This document shows, piece by piece, positions 1-12,070 of a stretch of DNA of 64,000 nt; position 1 is the first letter of the stretch; the number at the start of each line of letters is the position of its first letter. The position numbers and the translations under genes were made by a program. The notes under the pieces were generated by a model. It worked only from the letters and a program-made list of their open reading frames with translations. It was not told the origin of the DNA and did not search any database. This stretch comes from Aselliscus stoliczkanus (lineage: Eukaryota > Chordata > Mammalia > Chiroptera > Hipposideridae), in assembly GCA_033961575.1 (NCBI GenBank), contig CM066732.1, forward strand, positions 74,562,687 to 74,626,686, in the 5' to 3' direction.

Positions 1-39
1 CTGAGAGTATAAATTTGAACCAGTGTGTCAGTCAGCTAT

Positions 40-440
40 TCCTGCAATAAAGTTATGTAACAAATAACCCCAAAATTTCTATAGCTTACGACAATAAGCA
101 TGTATTTCTTGTATACCAAGTTTTGGGGCAGATTTGATGGTTATGGGCTCAGCCAGGATTGGCTTGGCATGGCTTAACTCCAGATTTTGAATTAGGTTCA
201 AGTCAACTTTATGTTTCTCCCTCAGAATAGTAGCTATGCAGGCAGGTTCTTTTCCTGGTGACTAGCAGAAGCACAAGAAAGAAACCAATTCACATGAGCA
301 CATTTAATCCTTGGTTCACAGCATTTCTGCCCACATACCCTTGGTCAAAGGAAGTTGCATGACTGATCTCAACATCAATAGGGTGAGGAAATATACTCTA
401 CCTACTCTTGTGGGAGGTGTTGAAAATAGGCAGTGAGGAA
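40..440. repeat. Old interspersed repeat, family not assigned
   Basis: Sequence of the form 'TATTCCTGCAATAA..ACAAATAACCCC..', then 'GCTCAGCCAGGATTGGCTTGG' and 'CTTGGTCAAAGGAAGTTGCATG', recalls a common ancient mammalian repeat consensus (old L1 3' end or LTR class). Highly diverged. A similar unit lies at 990-1460. Confidence 0.4.
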
Positions 441-989
441 CTGGGAATGATAATCAGTCTACCTGCTCTATAAAGTAGGGATAACGATATTTATTTTAGC
501 ATGTGTTATAAGGAATATATTAGATAATTCATGTGAGGTGGATGTTACAGTTGTGACATCCACCAAATATTAACTGATCACCAAATATTAATTCCCTCTA
601 TTTTATCCCCTTCCTTAACTATTAGAAGAAAGGTAGTAGGAAGCAGTGCTTCCTATCTTTAATTAAGTAGAGAAATGGTCAAACTTGTTAGGCAAAGCGA
701 AAAAACCACCTTCATTAACAATGTTTTTTTCATTCTTGACTACTTTAATGTTTACTTACTACCACATGTCCTCCTACTTAACTGCAAAATAACCATCAAA
801 ATCAGGAAAATAACTGTGATATCCTGTACAGTCTAATTCTCAGATTCCATTAAAGTTTTCCCAATCGTCTGAACAATCCAGTACGCAATCATGCAATGCA
901 TTTAGTTGTCTACCACTTTAGTCTCTTTTCATCTGAAACAGTTTCTGTCTTTAATTGGCTTTCATAACTGTAGTAGTTTTCTACACTGA
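441..989. other. Intergenic, nothing recognised
   Basis: AT-rich sequence with no convincing ORF, RNA gene or repeat that I can name. A short imperfect duplication around 'caccaaatattaa' occurs near 557-592. Confidence 0.5.
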
Positions 990-1460
990 ATAGCAATTGC
1001 CACAACTTATCAGCTTAAAACAATACATATTTATAATTTCAAGGTTTCTGTGGATCAGGAATCCAAGCCCAGCTTAACTGGGTTCTATGCTCAGGGTCTC
1101 ATCGGGCTGAATTCTATGTGTCAGCCAGTGCTGTAATCTCATCAGAAGTTATACTGGAGAAATGACTGCTTCCAAGATCCCTCAGGTTGTCAGCAGATTT
1201 CATTTCCTTGCTGCTTCAGGACTGAAGTTTTAGTTTCTTTTTGGAAGCCACTCTTAGCTCCTAGAAGCTGTCCACGGTTCCTTGTCACGTGAGCTTCTAC
1301 AACATGGCCATTTACTTCAGGGACCGTGAGGGTGGGAAGCCTCCTACTTTCTGGATATGGAAACTGAGGTACAGAGAAGTTGAATACAATCAGGCCATAG
1401 TCGAGGAAGGATTTGAAACAAGGCCACTTGACTATTAAACTTCCATTCATTCTCATTCTC
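990..1460. repeat. Old interspersed repeat, family not assigned
   Basis: Contains 'GCTTAAAACAATACATATTTAT', 'TTTCTGTGGATCAGGAATC' and 'AACATGGCCATTTACTTCAG' type motifs that recur in an ancient mammalian repeat (old L1 3' end or LTR). The 91-codon minus-strand frame here is a by-product of the repeat. Confidence 0.4.
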
Positions 1461-2366
1461 CTCACTCTCAGATATCTGTTTCTTTTTCAGAACACTAACC
1501 CACCTAACTCCTGTTAACATGCTAAAAAGACATTCGTTGATACTAATTAGGATTATTAAAATTCTATAATATTCACATTTGAATAATGAAATCTTAAAAA
1601 TCAAACACCTTCAATTTTAAAAAATGTTTCCAACAGAAGTAGAGAAAATTATTTCTTGAAGAAAAGAAATTTGATTGGTGAGCCTCAAATAAGGAGGCCC
1701 TACTTACGGGTATCCAGCAACAGGCATTGAATTAAATGAGGTGTGATAGCTGTGAGGTATACAATTAATGCACACTCTTAGCTTTTAGTAATTATGTTAA
1801 TGCAGCTAGGTCTTGCATCAACCAATGATCAAAAAAACCAATTTACCTTTAAAGCTGAATTGGAATAGAAACTTTATAAGGTGTATTAAAAACTAACATT
1901 TTCATACCTGGTGAAATAGAGAAATAGGACTTACTGGTATTACTCTCCTACCTAACAAAAAAGTAAAAATTATAAGATACCATGAACTAAATAATAAATA
2001 TTATCAATGGGTATATATTGATGGTAAAATTATGGGTGATTTTTAATATTTCCTACATTTTTTTGTATATGAAAAATAAGTGTATCATTTTTGGAATCAG
2101 GAAAAAAGTGGTTAAATGTTAGAAAACACTAAAGAAGCTTGTGTTCATGAGGAGAAGCTTTAATTGCTAAACATGTAAATAAAGCTATTTATCTCCATGT
2201 TGTGTTTCTGCATATGTAAATACTAGAACAACTTATAGATTCATTTTGTACAATTAAGATCTGCTGCTTCTGAAACTTACTATATAAAGAACTTAATTTG
2301 AATAGATGACTACACTTTACTTTTTTATATGAAGACTTCTTGTTGTAGTTTTAATCTTTACTACCA
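1461..2366. other. AT-rich intergenic DNA
   Basis: No gene seen. 1890-2110 has the A-rich, short-phrase look of an old L1 3' end, but is too diverged to assign. Confidence 0.4.
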
Positions 2367-2625
2367 GAGGAGTCAGCAGAGTAGAGGTTAAGAGCCTGGG
2401 CTCTAGAGGTTAAGAGCCTGGGCTCAGGTTCAAATCCCAGCTCCATCACCTAGCTGTGGGACAAATGGACAAGCTACTCATAACCTTTGTGGTTCAATCT
2501 CTTCACCCATAAAATGGAGGCAATAATAACTCCTGTTTCATAGGTTTTTGGTGAGGATTAAATGTGTTAAGCACTTAGAACAATGAAAGCTCAAGATACA
2601 TAAGTATTTGCTATCATAATTATTA
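2367..2625 (+). repeat. MIR element with internal duplication
   Basis: Near full-length MIR in sense: 'AGAGGTTAAGAGCCTGGGCTC', then 'TCAAATCCCAGCTCCATCACC', 'AAAATGGAGGCAATAATAA' and 'GTGAGGATTAAATG'. The head is duplicated in tandem: the 22-base unit beginning TAGAGGTTAAGAG occurs twice back to back (about 2382-2425). Confidence 0.85.
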
Positions 2626-2984
2626 CCAAGTTGGAAGCCTCTTCAAGGTAGGGGGGGGCTATTTTATTTACTCCTATTCAGTACTTACTACTGTCCCTTG
2701 TATATAGGAAAACATCAAGAAATGATTATAGAATAAATGAAAGAATTAATTAACCTGAAAGCTGAAATTAAAATGAGAACTACATAGTCACTAAAACAAA
2801 AATTAAAAGGTTTTATGGATCGTCATGTGTGAACTCTCAAGTGTGAATTTTGTCGATATTTTTCTTTGGTTCCCTACTAAGAGCTCTGGGAGGAAGAACC
2901 CACTTTTAATTTTTCGCTGTAAACTCTAGAGATTTTTCACTGAGGGTACACAAATAAGAAACAAATTTAGAATGTTTATTATCC
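2626..2984. other. Intergenic, nothing recognised
   Basis: AT-rich sequence with no gene, RNA or assignable repeat. Contains a short G7 run at about 2651. Confidence 0.45.
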
Positions 2985-3430
2985 AGGACTCTCTATGAAA
3001 GTAACAGAACCCCAATTCTAATTAGTTCATGTAAAAGAAAAAAAGATGTAAGTGGCTTATATATACCCATAACACAAAAAAGGGAGGTGCTGAAACTGGA
3101 CTTTCTGACACCTGGAATCAGGTGGGTCAGTTTGTCTGCCCAGCTGTTTTTTGTATGCATTCTCTCTCCTGGTTTCACTTCTCACTCTTTGCCTCTTGTT
3201 CTGTCTCTCTCTTCCATGTTAGCTTTGTTGTCTCCCATTGCAGGCAGATTCTGTGTAGGATAGGGGACATGGCTGCCAGCAGCCTAAGCTCGCATCCTCA
3301 GATCTTCTCAAACAAAGAGGAGAGAAATCTTACACAATATCTCCCATTATAAAACATGCCAGAGAAGGCTTTTTTGGGCCTTGCCTGGGTATTTTGCCCA
3401 CCCCTGGATCAATCATCATGCCTAGGGAGA
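2985..3430. repeat. Old interspersed repeat (shared family with 47000, 52120 and 56200)
   Basis: Motif order 'AGTAACAGAACCCCAATTCTAATT', 'GGACATGGCTGCCAGCAGCC', 'GGCCTTGCCTGGG', 'GGATCAATCAT' matches an ancient repeat whose other copies appear near 47000, 52120 and 56200. Family uncertain (old L1 3' UTR-like). The overlapping short ORFs are not genes. Confidence 0.45.
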
Positions 3431-4530
3431 AGGATTATATAAAACAGGTACTAATCTCCTCCTCCGGGATTTGTTTTTGTTATTTGCTTGTTTATTTGGA
3501 ATGGTTGGATTATTTTAGTGAATTCTATTGTCCCCCACAGTGTTAAGCCCCTGGTGTTGCTCCTCAGGGAACATATCTCAGTGCATGTTACTCTTTCCAT
3601 GACTGCACCAATCTGGTAAAACCCACTGATGTCTAGAGGTGAAGAAGTGGTTTCCCCAAAAGCAGGTAGACAGGTAGCCCAGGCAAGCTAATGTAGGAAT
3701 GCCAAATATCAGGCCACTGTCTTAACATGTGTCTACTACATGAAGTAACTTAAGAGATTTAAGAGACTATTAAATTATGGAATGCATTACTGAGATACGA
3801 CCTAGACACTTAACTAAATGTATTCCAAAGTAGGAATGTCTCAGTTCTCTGTGAGGGTCCGTTGCAGGATTAATATGATCAGCTAATCCCTCCCACTTCT
3901 TTAAGTTCAATGGTTGTAGTTGCAGTACCCTGCATGGAAAGAAGCTAAAGCCCAATGATATTACCAAGATCTCTCATACCCCTAATTTTCTATTAAATCA
4001 AAATATACATTATTTTGCTATGAAAGCAAAACATAGAAATTAGTGGCTTTACTCTTTCTCTGGTTCTTATGAGCCTTGGATGAGCCTGGGGGAGAATGAA
4101 GAAAGCTTGGAATAATTATTTGAAGCATGATAAGAATTGATGTATAATACTAAAGGATTTGTAAGCCACAGTGAAAGCCAGTTGAAAATGGATGGTTTAA
4201 AGTGGAGGCAGTCCAAGACCTATAGCCTTTTCATTCAATTTAAATATTAATGGCACAGTACTAATTAACACACACATACATAATATTTCAAGTACACCAG
4301 AACTCTTTACATATGTAATGTTTAAATACATACCAAAACTCTGTCCACTTAAAGGTCTAAATAATGGCCCCACTACCTCGGATATTCACACTGTGCTGCC
4401 AGGCACTGCATGTTTGTAGTTCATTGTAAATCCTGTTTTACTGAAGTCTCATGACTACAGAACCCACCGGTTTACTAATCAGACGATACCTGATAAATTT
4501 CACAGTGAGACAGAGAGATCTTATTTCGTT
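3431..4530. other. Intergenic, nothing recognised
   Basis: No gene, RNA or confident repeat. The open frame at 3770-3967 (minus) is short and shows no recognisable protein family. Confidence 0.45.
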
Positions 4531-4546
4531 CACAATTTAGTATTTT

Positions 4547-4957
4547 TTTTTTAAAAGATTTTATTGGGGAATCGGGGAAGGGGAACAGACAAGTTGCTGT
4601 CCTTTTGTTCCTCAGTCCAGCTGCGGACGAAGGATGTTGCTTCACTGGCCCACGTTGGTATCGTCATTGCGCTCTTCCCGGGTGAGGCAGATCGGTCGCC
4701 GGCCTCTGGATGGTCGCTCACTGTGGCTATTGGCAGCTCATGCTGGCTGCCGGCCACTCACTGTAGCCTATGGTAGTAGCCCACTGCAGCAGGGACTGCA
4801 GCCTACACCGTCGCCGGGGCTCGCACAGCCCAGCTACAGGTGGAGCTGTTGTTAACTGTAGAGGGTAGTGTCACTGGCCCTCATATGTGGGATCCAAACC
4901 GGGGCCGCTGACATCCCAAAACCAGTTCTTAACCAATGCGCCACTCTGCTGGCTCAA
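4547..4957 (-). mobile_element. Long composite tRNA-derived SINE, copy 1
   Basis: Flanked by perfect 16-bp target-site duplications CACAATTTAGTATTTT at 4531-4546 and 4958-4973. Read on the minus strand it starts with a tRNA-like head (GTTAAGAACTGG; B-box region GGTTTGGATCC), continues with a unique body of roughly 270 bp (ACAGTTAACAACAGCTCC, then CTCCATAGGCTACAG-type sequence, GGGCCAGTGAAGCAACATCC) and ends CCCCAATAAAATCTTTT plus A tail. AATAAA followed by TCTTTT is the T+ SINE tail. The overlapping ORFs are artefacts of this GC-rich body. Confidence 0.85.
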
Positions 4958-5159
4958 CACAATTTAGTATTTTAAACTAAACTCTTGACTTTTACTTTTA
5001 AATCTTTCAACAATTAAAATCTCACATCTAGATGGAAAGGAATAAAGAATTTCCTACTAAAGATATTTTTCTTCTTTATGAAAAGTGTCTTAAAATCTGT
5101 AGCTTTAATTAAAAGTTGCTCATGTCCTTAGATCCAGGAATATGCAAATTATCATGGAC

Positions 5160-5600
5160 TTAGAAAAAAAAATCCAGCTCCTAGAGTATTCATTACAGTA
5201 CAGTTTATAGCAGCAAAAAATTGAAAATAAGCTAAATGTACAACAGTAAATTTAAACATAAAATAAGGCATATCCATGCACTAAAATGTTATGTAATTGG
5301 TAAAAATTATGTTGTGGAAGAATATATAATAATATAAAAATATTCTAAGCTTGTCATAAGGCTTGTTTTAATAGTTACAAAATCGTATAACCCCATTATT
5401 TAAAATGTACATGTACATTTATATATATACATAAATGAAGAAAGAATGGAGAATAAGCATTATACATACCAAGATATTAATAATGTCATCTGAGTCTTGG
5501 TAGTAAAATTATGGATTAGTTTTTTTGTATCTTATATGTGTTTCCTAAGTTTTCTATAATAAATAAATATTTCATTTATGTAATAAAAATAAGAAACAAA
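5160..5600 (+). repeat. Old L1/HAL1 3' end
   Basis: Phrases such as 'TTTATAGCAGCAAAAAATTGAAAATAA', 'TAAATGTACAACAGTAAAT' and a 3' region with 'TTTCTATAATAAATAAATATT' follow the ORF2-end/3' UTR layout of old L1 elements in sense. Heavily diverged. Confidence 0.5.
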
Positions 5601-5839
5601 AATTATTATCCACAACTGAGACTTTAAGTATTAAAAATACTTGGACATTACTGAGTACTCTAAGGAAACAATTGTTATTAGCAGATTACCTGTGCTCCTT
5701 TATAGTAATTTCTCTATGACTTTTCATACTATTCCACAATTATATCCTGGACTTTATCAAAACCCATAGACATATCTGATCTAAATGAAAATTAACAGAA
5801 ATCTTCAAAAGAGCTATGAGGGACATTACTTTTGTGAAT

Positions 5840-5970
5840 AGATAGTCAGCACACTGGAGACAGACATTGTGTCCTCTTTCTCGTCTTAGATTTCACTGTT
5901 GGGCTTAACAGCACTTTGCCCCTACCAGTGCTCAGTCATTGATTAAATCCATGTTGAATGAATGTTAAAA
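5840..5970 (+). repeat. L2 3' end
   Basis: Ends 'CAGTGCTCAGTCATTGATTAAATCCATGTTGAATGAATG', the typical L2 terminus with its TGAATGAATG tail. Confidence 0.6.
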
Positions 5971-6140
5971 CTCCATGAAGTCCTGTCTAATTGCTGACAG
6001 CACCCTACAGGGTTTGCTATGAGATGTACATACACTGTAACCTGCCAAACTGAGAACCCAAAGCTGATTTAGGGGATTCTAATTAAGGATAACTGCCTTT
6101 GCTTTGTTAGCTCTGAAGTAGATTGAAAATAAACAGTGTT

Positions 6141-6244
6141 GGGCCTGCGGAGTGGCGCGGTGGTTAAGCGCTGGCTTGGGAAGCCAGCGGTCCCGGTTCG
6201 GGTCCCACATATGAGGGTCAGTGATAATGCCCTAAAAAAAAAAA
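6141..6244 (+). mobile_element. Short tRNA-derived SINE (T- form)
   Basis: GGGCCTGCGGAGTGGCGCGG head, A-box-like TGGCGCGGTGGTTAAG, B-box-like GGTTCGGGTCC, then GAGGGTCAGTGATAATGCCCT and an A tail; no AATAAA. Flanked by imperfect duplications around ATAAACAGTGT (6130-6140) and ATAAACAGCGT (6249-6259). Confidence 0.85.
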
Positions 6245-6259
6245 GAATATAAACAGCGT

Positions 6260-8700
6260 CAATGCAGGAGTGGGATGTGTGTAAAGATTTCACATTTATC
6301 ATACCTCGGTTGGTATTTTGTCATAAGATTTTAATAGGTTCTCCATTTTGATCTGCTTTGCTATGATCCAATGTGACTACAATAGGCTGGATAAACTGTA
6401 AATCTCCTAGAAGAATGGAGTAGTGCAGAACAATTGTCATGATTTTCAAGTGCCATGCCTTTTGCCTAGCCCATTGTCCAAATATATTTCAATTGCAGAC
6501 ATGTTTCCTAAATTAAATTTATTTTTTTATCTGTTGGATATGCACAGGAGTCCTTGTCTTCAGGCATGCCTTTACCCTGTCTATCACTTTAGTAATTTGA
6601 ATCACCCACACAAGTTCACAGAAAGCACGAGTACAGAGAGCATAAGTCCTTATCTAAGTCCAGAGTATTCTGTTCACCTAGTTGACTGCCTTACCATCTG
6701 CCCTTCACTTCTGGAGGATTGCAATAAAGCAGGAGCCAAAGTAAATGCAGATATCCCACTGCTATCTATTTAACTTTCATTAAGTGAGTTGGTGCAGTGC
6801 TCCGGCGCCTCCTCAAAACCAGCCCATCATCTAAGAGTATTTACATAAGACTCTTTGCATTATATTCCGACCTCTGCAACATTAGTATTAACTACTGACA
6901 TCTGCCAAGTCTGACTGGTAAGTGCTTTACAGTATCAATTCATCCCAAGCAAAAAGCATTTCTGAGTGCTGCAGTGCTCTTATTAATGCCAATAAGAAGT
7001 ATCGAGGCTCATATGACACCTAGCAGAAATTAGTACCCACATTCAAAGAAAAGTCTTTGTTATTTCCCAGAGTATTATGTGGACTTTATTGAGATGACTG
7101 CATCTGACACCTGCTGTAATATAAAATGCAGCTATAATTAGCCAACTGATGCTCATTGCAGTTTAGGTCGAATCCCTTCTGTGGGAATTATGCTTTAAAA
7201 TATTCAGAACTCCAAGTGGCTCTCATTACATTTAATTTTAACTTAGAATTAGGTGGTCTAGAAAAAAAATTTAGGATTGTAATAGCCCCCTGCTGAATGC
7301 CACACAGCAATGTGAAAACCCATAGGGTTTTTTCCTCTCTAAATTAAAAAAAAAAAAAATGAGAACAGCAGACTACACTAGAGCCTTCAATTGAAGTCTG
7401 GCTTTGCTTAATTGTACTTTTTGCACTCATCAGTCCCTCCTCTTCAGACCAAGCTACAAAAATTGCCTGAATAGCCAAAGAAAAGTTTCCCACAGTCACT
7501 GGCCACAGAAAAACACTATTGTCCTTCCTCACAGTTTGATGGACAACATTTCTATAAATGGGTAGCCAGGCTGTCAATGGTACCCTTGCTGAAAAGGCAA
7601 AAGAAGAGAACAGATTCTGCCAATATCTGACAAAGCATGTTAACACATAATCAGGCATTCACTAGTCAGGCAGCTGCCCCTGGGACCTTCATCATACAGG
7701 TGCCTTTAAGCCATTTCCTATTCACAGATAAAGGAAACAAGCAGGAGATACCTGGGAAAGGAGCAGTCTATTATGGCTTGCCAAATGTCCATCTTCTGGG
7801 CTGTGTGTATAAAAGTAGAAAGAAGAAAAAGGAAACTGTAGTTTCCACTGAAAAATTATAAAACAGCGGAACATTTATAAAACCTATGATTTTAGCTGCA
7901 GTGTTTTGTTTTGTTTTTCCTTTCCGTTTCTCTTTACTTTTTTAGGGGGTGGATTTTTTGTTTGTTTGTATGACATAACAGCAGTCATGTCTAATAATAA
8001 AGGTCTTTTCTTTTTTTCTCAGTGGTTTGGCAAATGCATTTGCTCCAAAGCCCCTTCACACATGAATGCTAAAATACTTACCTGGTCCAACAGAGTCACA
8101 AAGAATTTACTTTGCCACCTTGTGACTTTTTTCTACACACACAAACACATACACACACACTCCATTTCAAGATCGGTGATCGATAATATCAAAGTGGTGG
8201 TGGGGTGAATGATTCTCCAGTAAAGCTGGAAGTCTGGATCATCTCTTGAGGAACAACCAAAATAAATACTTCAGGAGCATAATTACCATGGTTCATTTCT
8301 TCGTATTTTCTTTGACTAAGAACATTAGTTGCTTAGAGTAAGAACATTGCACTGAACCACCCAGTCAGAAGTAATACCAGACCTCAACACTCCATGAAAC
8401 CAATGGGTCTATTAGCATATACACAGGACATTTTCAAACTAAAAATAAATTAAAATTTAAGAAGACATTTTCAAACTAAAATTTCATGATCACTACCTCA
8501 AGGTTATTAAATATGAATTTCTATATTATTTCTTCATTTTCATTTTACTCATTACCATACAATCAGATCCCTTATATTCAAAGTATGGAGCAGATACGAG
8601 GAAAGAACCAGGAACACAATTTTGGGAAGTGATTAACTCCTCAGGGAACTTAGATTGTCTAAATATGGCCCTTGAAATCCAATTTGAAGGTTGATGCACT
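6260..8700. promoter_or_regulatory. Non-repetitive intergenic block, candidate conserved regulatory DNA
   Basis: About 2.4 kb with no repeat I can name and no credible gene; ORFs of 74-116 codons are short and show no protein family. Several homeodomain-type cores (for example TATAATTAGCC near 7131-7141 and ATTAATGCC near 6982) and E-boxes occur. In human the DNA on this side of MBIP faces NKX2-1, so enhancer content is plausible, but this is inference only. An 18-bp direct repeat (8427-8444 and 8464-8481) lies near its end. Confidence 0.3.
8427..8481. repeat. 18-bp direct repeat
   Basis: GACATTTTCAAACTAAAA occurs exactly at 8427-8444 and 8464-8481, separated by 19 bp of A/T-rich sequence; probably a local slippage duplication. 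Confidence 0.9.
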
Positions 8701-9184
8701 CATAACAGTAACTTTTCTTCTACAAGGCAAGGTGCTTGGGGAAACACAAAATCAACACAGTGTAAACAAAATACCCTGAGCTAAAGTGCTACCTTTTCAA
8801 CTAACTTCTTGAGTGCTGCTTATTTTGTATAGTTTCCTCATTTGTAAAATACGACCGCATTGTTCACCACAAACAGTTTGGGGAAGTAGTCACTCCTGAA
8901 AGTTTCAGCACTTGGGGTGAGGAAGACAGAATATCTGCTAAGTGGCACAAAACCAATCAAGGATCATGAACACGTTAGAAAGATAACACTGCACTCTCTG
9001 ACTTAAATTTTTTTCTTCTTTATTACTTATTTATTTCTAGAATAAAAATAAAATTTGAGGCTCACTTTAGTTAATAAATCTTTAGTAAATTAGGATGTAT
9101 TAATTTTACAATCCTTACAAATATAAAGACAGGAACCATTCCTAAAACTTGGTTCCATTGCCATTATTGCTACCATGCCTATGA

Positions 9185-9400
9185 TATGCAGGGTGCTTTA
9201 TGTGTGTTTTATTGTTCAATCTTTAGAACAACTCTCTGAGGTAGGTACAATTATTATCACCATTTTACAGATGAGGAAACTGAGGTGCTGGAAGACAGAG
9301 TAGTTTAAGCCTCTCTACCCCTCTACTAAGTTGCAGAGGTTGGACTTGAACCCAGATCTGTCTCCTTCTAAGGACCATGCTTTTCCTATGAAACCATGGT
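9185..9400 (-). repeat. MIR element, antisense
   Basis: 'CCATTTTACAGATGAGGAAACTGAGG' region followed by 'GTTGGACTTGAACCCAGATCTG': the antisense MIR core and head. Good preservation. Confidence 0.85.
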
Positions 9401-9739
9401 TTATGTTTTCATTAATAGAACAAAATAAATTTTTATTAATTCATGATTTGAAAACACAATATGCTCTTTTGTTAGCATATGTACATATTTATATTTTATG
9501 ATATATGTGAGTGTTTTATCACTGTAACATTAGTTAAATCAACCTCTTATCTCCAGGTGGAATAACCAAAACTTTTTTGAATAGTTGAATTAGAGATTTA
9601 TTTTTCATTACTATTTCTAGGAAAATAGTTTCCATCAGTGACAAAATTTATACTTGAAAGTTTGGACCAAAGACTACTTTTACTTCAAAGGCATAGTCTA
9701 TCTCCCCAACCAGATTAAAACTCCTTAGGGTCTAAGAGG

Positions 9740-10340
9740 AATTCTGTCTTCAGTTTTCTCAAGACTTTTTTTGTGGCAAACATAATCTCTTAGGAATTTC
9801 TTCTTTAAGTGTATCCTAAAAACTCCCTACAACTTAAAACGCTCTTTTATCCTGGCTTTGGTTGAATCTACAGTTTCTCACTTTTGCCCATCAAGTTAAA
9901 TACAAACATTTTAGGCTTGTGTTCAAGTTCATAGAAAAATGATCGTAATGTGCCATGTCAACCTCTAATTTTACCCTTTTCCAGCTGAGCAAATCTCATC
10001 ACTGCTTCTTCCTTGCTCATTACCATTTCTGGCCTCTTAGTTGCTTTGATTTTCACTAGAAATAAATCTTTCCTTCTTTCTTCCAATCTAAACCTAATCT
10101 TTCATGTACATCTAATGGTATACCTTCTTCAAGGAAGTTTACTGAATTCACTCCATTTAACGCTGATCTTTCACTTAATTTCATCTGTCCTTATTACTGT
10201 TATGTGTCCTATCACCATTCATTTGAAGATATGATAGTCTGCCTCATCCTTCAGTTGTTTCATGAAGCCCACAAATTATAGCCTCCATGGGGGCAAAAGA
10301 AAACCATGAATCCATAAACAAATGAGTGAAGAATAAAACA
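9740..10340 (+). repeat. L2 fragment
   Basis: Sense L2 3' region: phrases of the type 'ATACCTTCTTCAAGGAAGTTTACTGA' and a 3' part with 'GGGGGCAAAAGAAAACC'. Diverged; the 73-codon frame inside is not a gene. Confidence 0.45.
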
Positions 10341-12054
10341 GTTTATCCTAATGCTCCATATAATACTCGCTCACTCTTTGAAGAAAGTTATCATTCATTG
10401 ATATCCTTCTAGTTCTACAACTAGAAACGAAATGCTTACTCAAATATGGCTTGAACAGACAATGAATTAGAAGAGTTGCCATCTCCAATATTTCTTAGGT
10501 GGCTGTGGAACTCATTAGTGCACTGAATAGTTCTGGTTTTTCTCTCCTGGAGCTAACAAGGGGATTGCCGTTCTTGATCCCATCTGAAATTAGCACAGCC
10601 ATCTAATTTGCTTTAGTCTATTAATGTGATCAGAAATGACATATATCAGTTCTAGAGAGAAGCTTTAATAGTTTTGCCGTTTGCCATTTTACTTTTTCCT
10701 TTCTGCAGTAATTGTGGAAGAATGGAGGTAGAGCTCCTTCCTCAGTTAGGGTCTGTAAATGAGGATAACAGAATCCCCAGCAATTCATAATAGATATGTA
10801 ACAGGAGCAAGAAACAAACTTGTCTTGTTTGAAGACACTAAGATTTATTACTGTAACATAGCCTGTCCCAGCTGCCTGCTTATCAAGGTCAAGGTGGGAC
10901 TCAGACTATCACGATATGAGAAGACTGATAAACAGAATGACTGGCTAAATTAAAGCATCTCCAAACATGATCCAGAAGTAAATAAGATTAGGCATTTCTT
11001 TTCTGAAACTGGTGGCTGAAGAGTCAAACTTAATAGATCCTTCAAATATCTTCTTGTTTACAATTCCTTTTCTTTCTTCTCTTTAGTATCCATCATATTT
11101 TCAATCTCTGCATATTATTTTGGAATTATACTGATCACAAACTCCACTAAAATCTTAACCATTACTAAGTTTAGTGGTAAATTTCACATATGTATATGTA
11201 TATAAGATATTAAAATACCTTTGGTGTCCTTGTAGGTGCAGCTGCTAAATGACATGCATATTTTTGGTATCATTTAGCTGTTTGTAATTTCCAGGGAGTC
11301 AGAATAAGAAATCACAGATCTGACTTTACTAATTACTTAAGCTTTTACCTAGTTATGGCATAAATATACATTATTTAATTTTTTTTATTTATTGTTTTAT
11401 CTAGTTATGGCATAAATATATATTTTTAAAATTTATTTCTCTTATATTTGTTCAAAAATGTACTATATATAAATCTAGTTTCAAATATGAGAACCCACTG
11501 AGTATGCTTATTTTGTTTTTACTTTTATTCTTTTTATATATACCAATATGCTGACAGATACATTCCCCTATGACTACATTCTTCACACACACAAGTATTA
11601 TATAGTTATGAATAATGAAATGATTAAAAAGCATAATGAAAGAACAGCACAACTGTTTTTTATTTCTCACTCTTGAGGGCTCATTGCAATATTTCCTGCT
11701 CCATATTAAGTTTGAGAGCTTCTGAGAAGTATTCTTAGAATTCTGATCTTTTGGAAAGAATAATGATTCAATTAGAGTTTTTTTAATCATGATGATTACT
11801 TCATGATAATGATCTTATATGGCTAAGATTTGCACTTATATTATTCTTAGACGCAGTATTTCATTTAAGCAAATTCCAAGAACCAGTCGTGACTTTATTA
11901 TTGTACCTGATTTTTACAAGTTCTTTATCCAAGAACCTCTTCATTCTTGGTTGGGTAGGGATGCTATTTGATAGAGTAGAGTAATAACCAGGACCATCTA
12001 AAAAACATGACAAAATGAAGACTATTGGAACCATTTGAAAGCAAACCAGAAATC
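10341..12054. other. AT-rich intergenic DNA
   Basis: No gene, RNA or confident repeat. An exact 20-bp direct repeat starting CTAGTTATGGCAT occurs at 11349-11368 and 11401-11420 around an AT-rich spacer. The minus-strand 112-codon frame at 11452-11790 is AT-driven and unsupported. Confidence 0.45.
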
Positions 12055-12070
12055 CCCATTTGTAGTCTTT

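Noticed and set aside
4564..4855. Overlapping GC-rich ORFs of 68-73 codons
   Set aside because: All lie inside the composite SINE body, and similar frames recur in its other copies (15471-15976 and 60134-60462).
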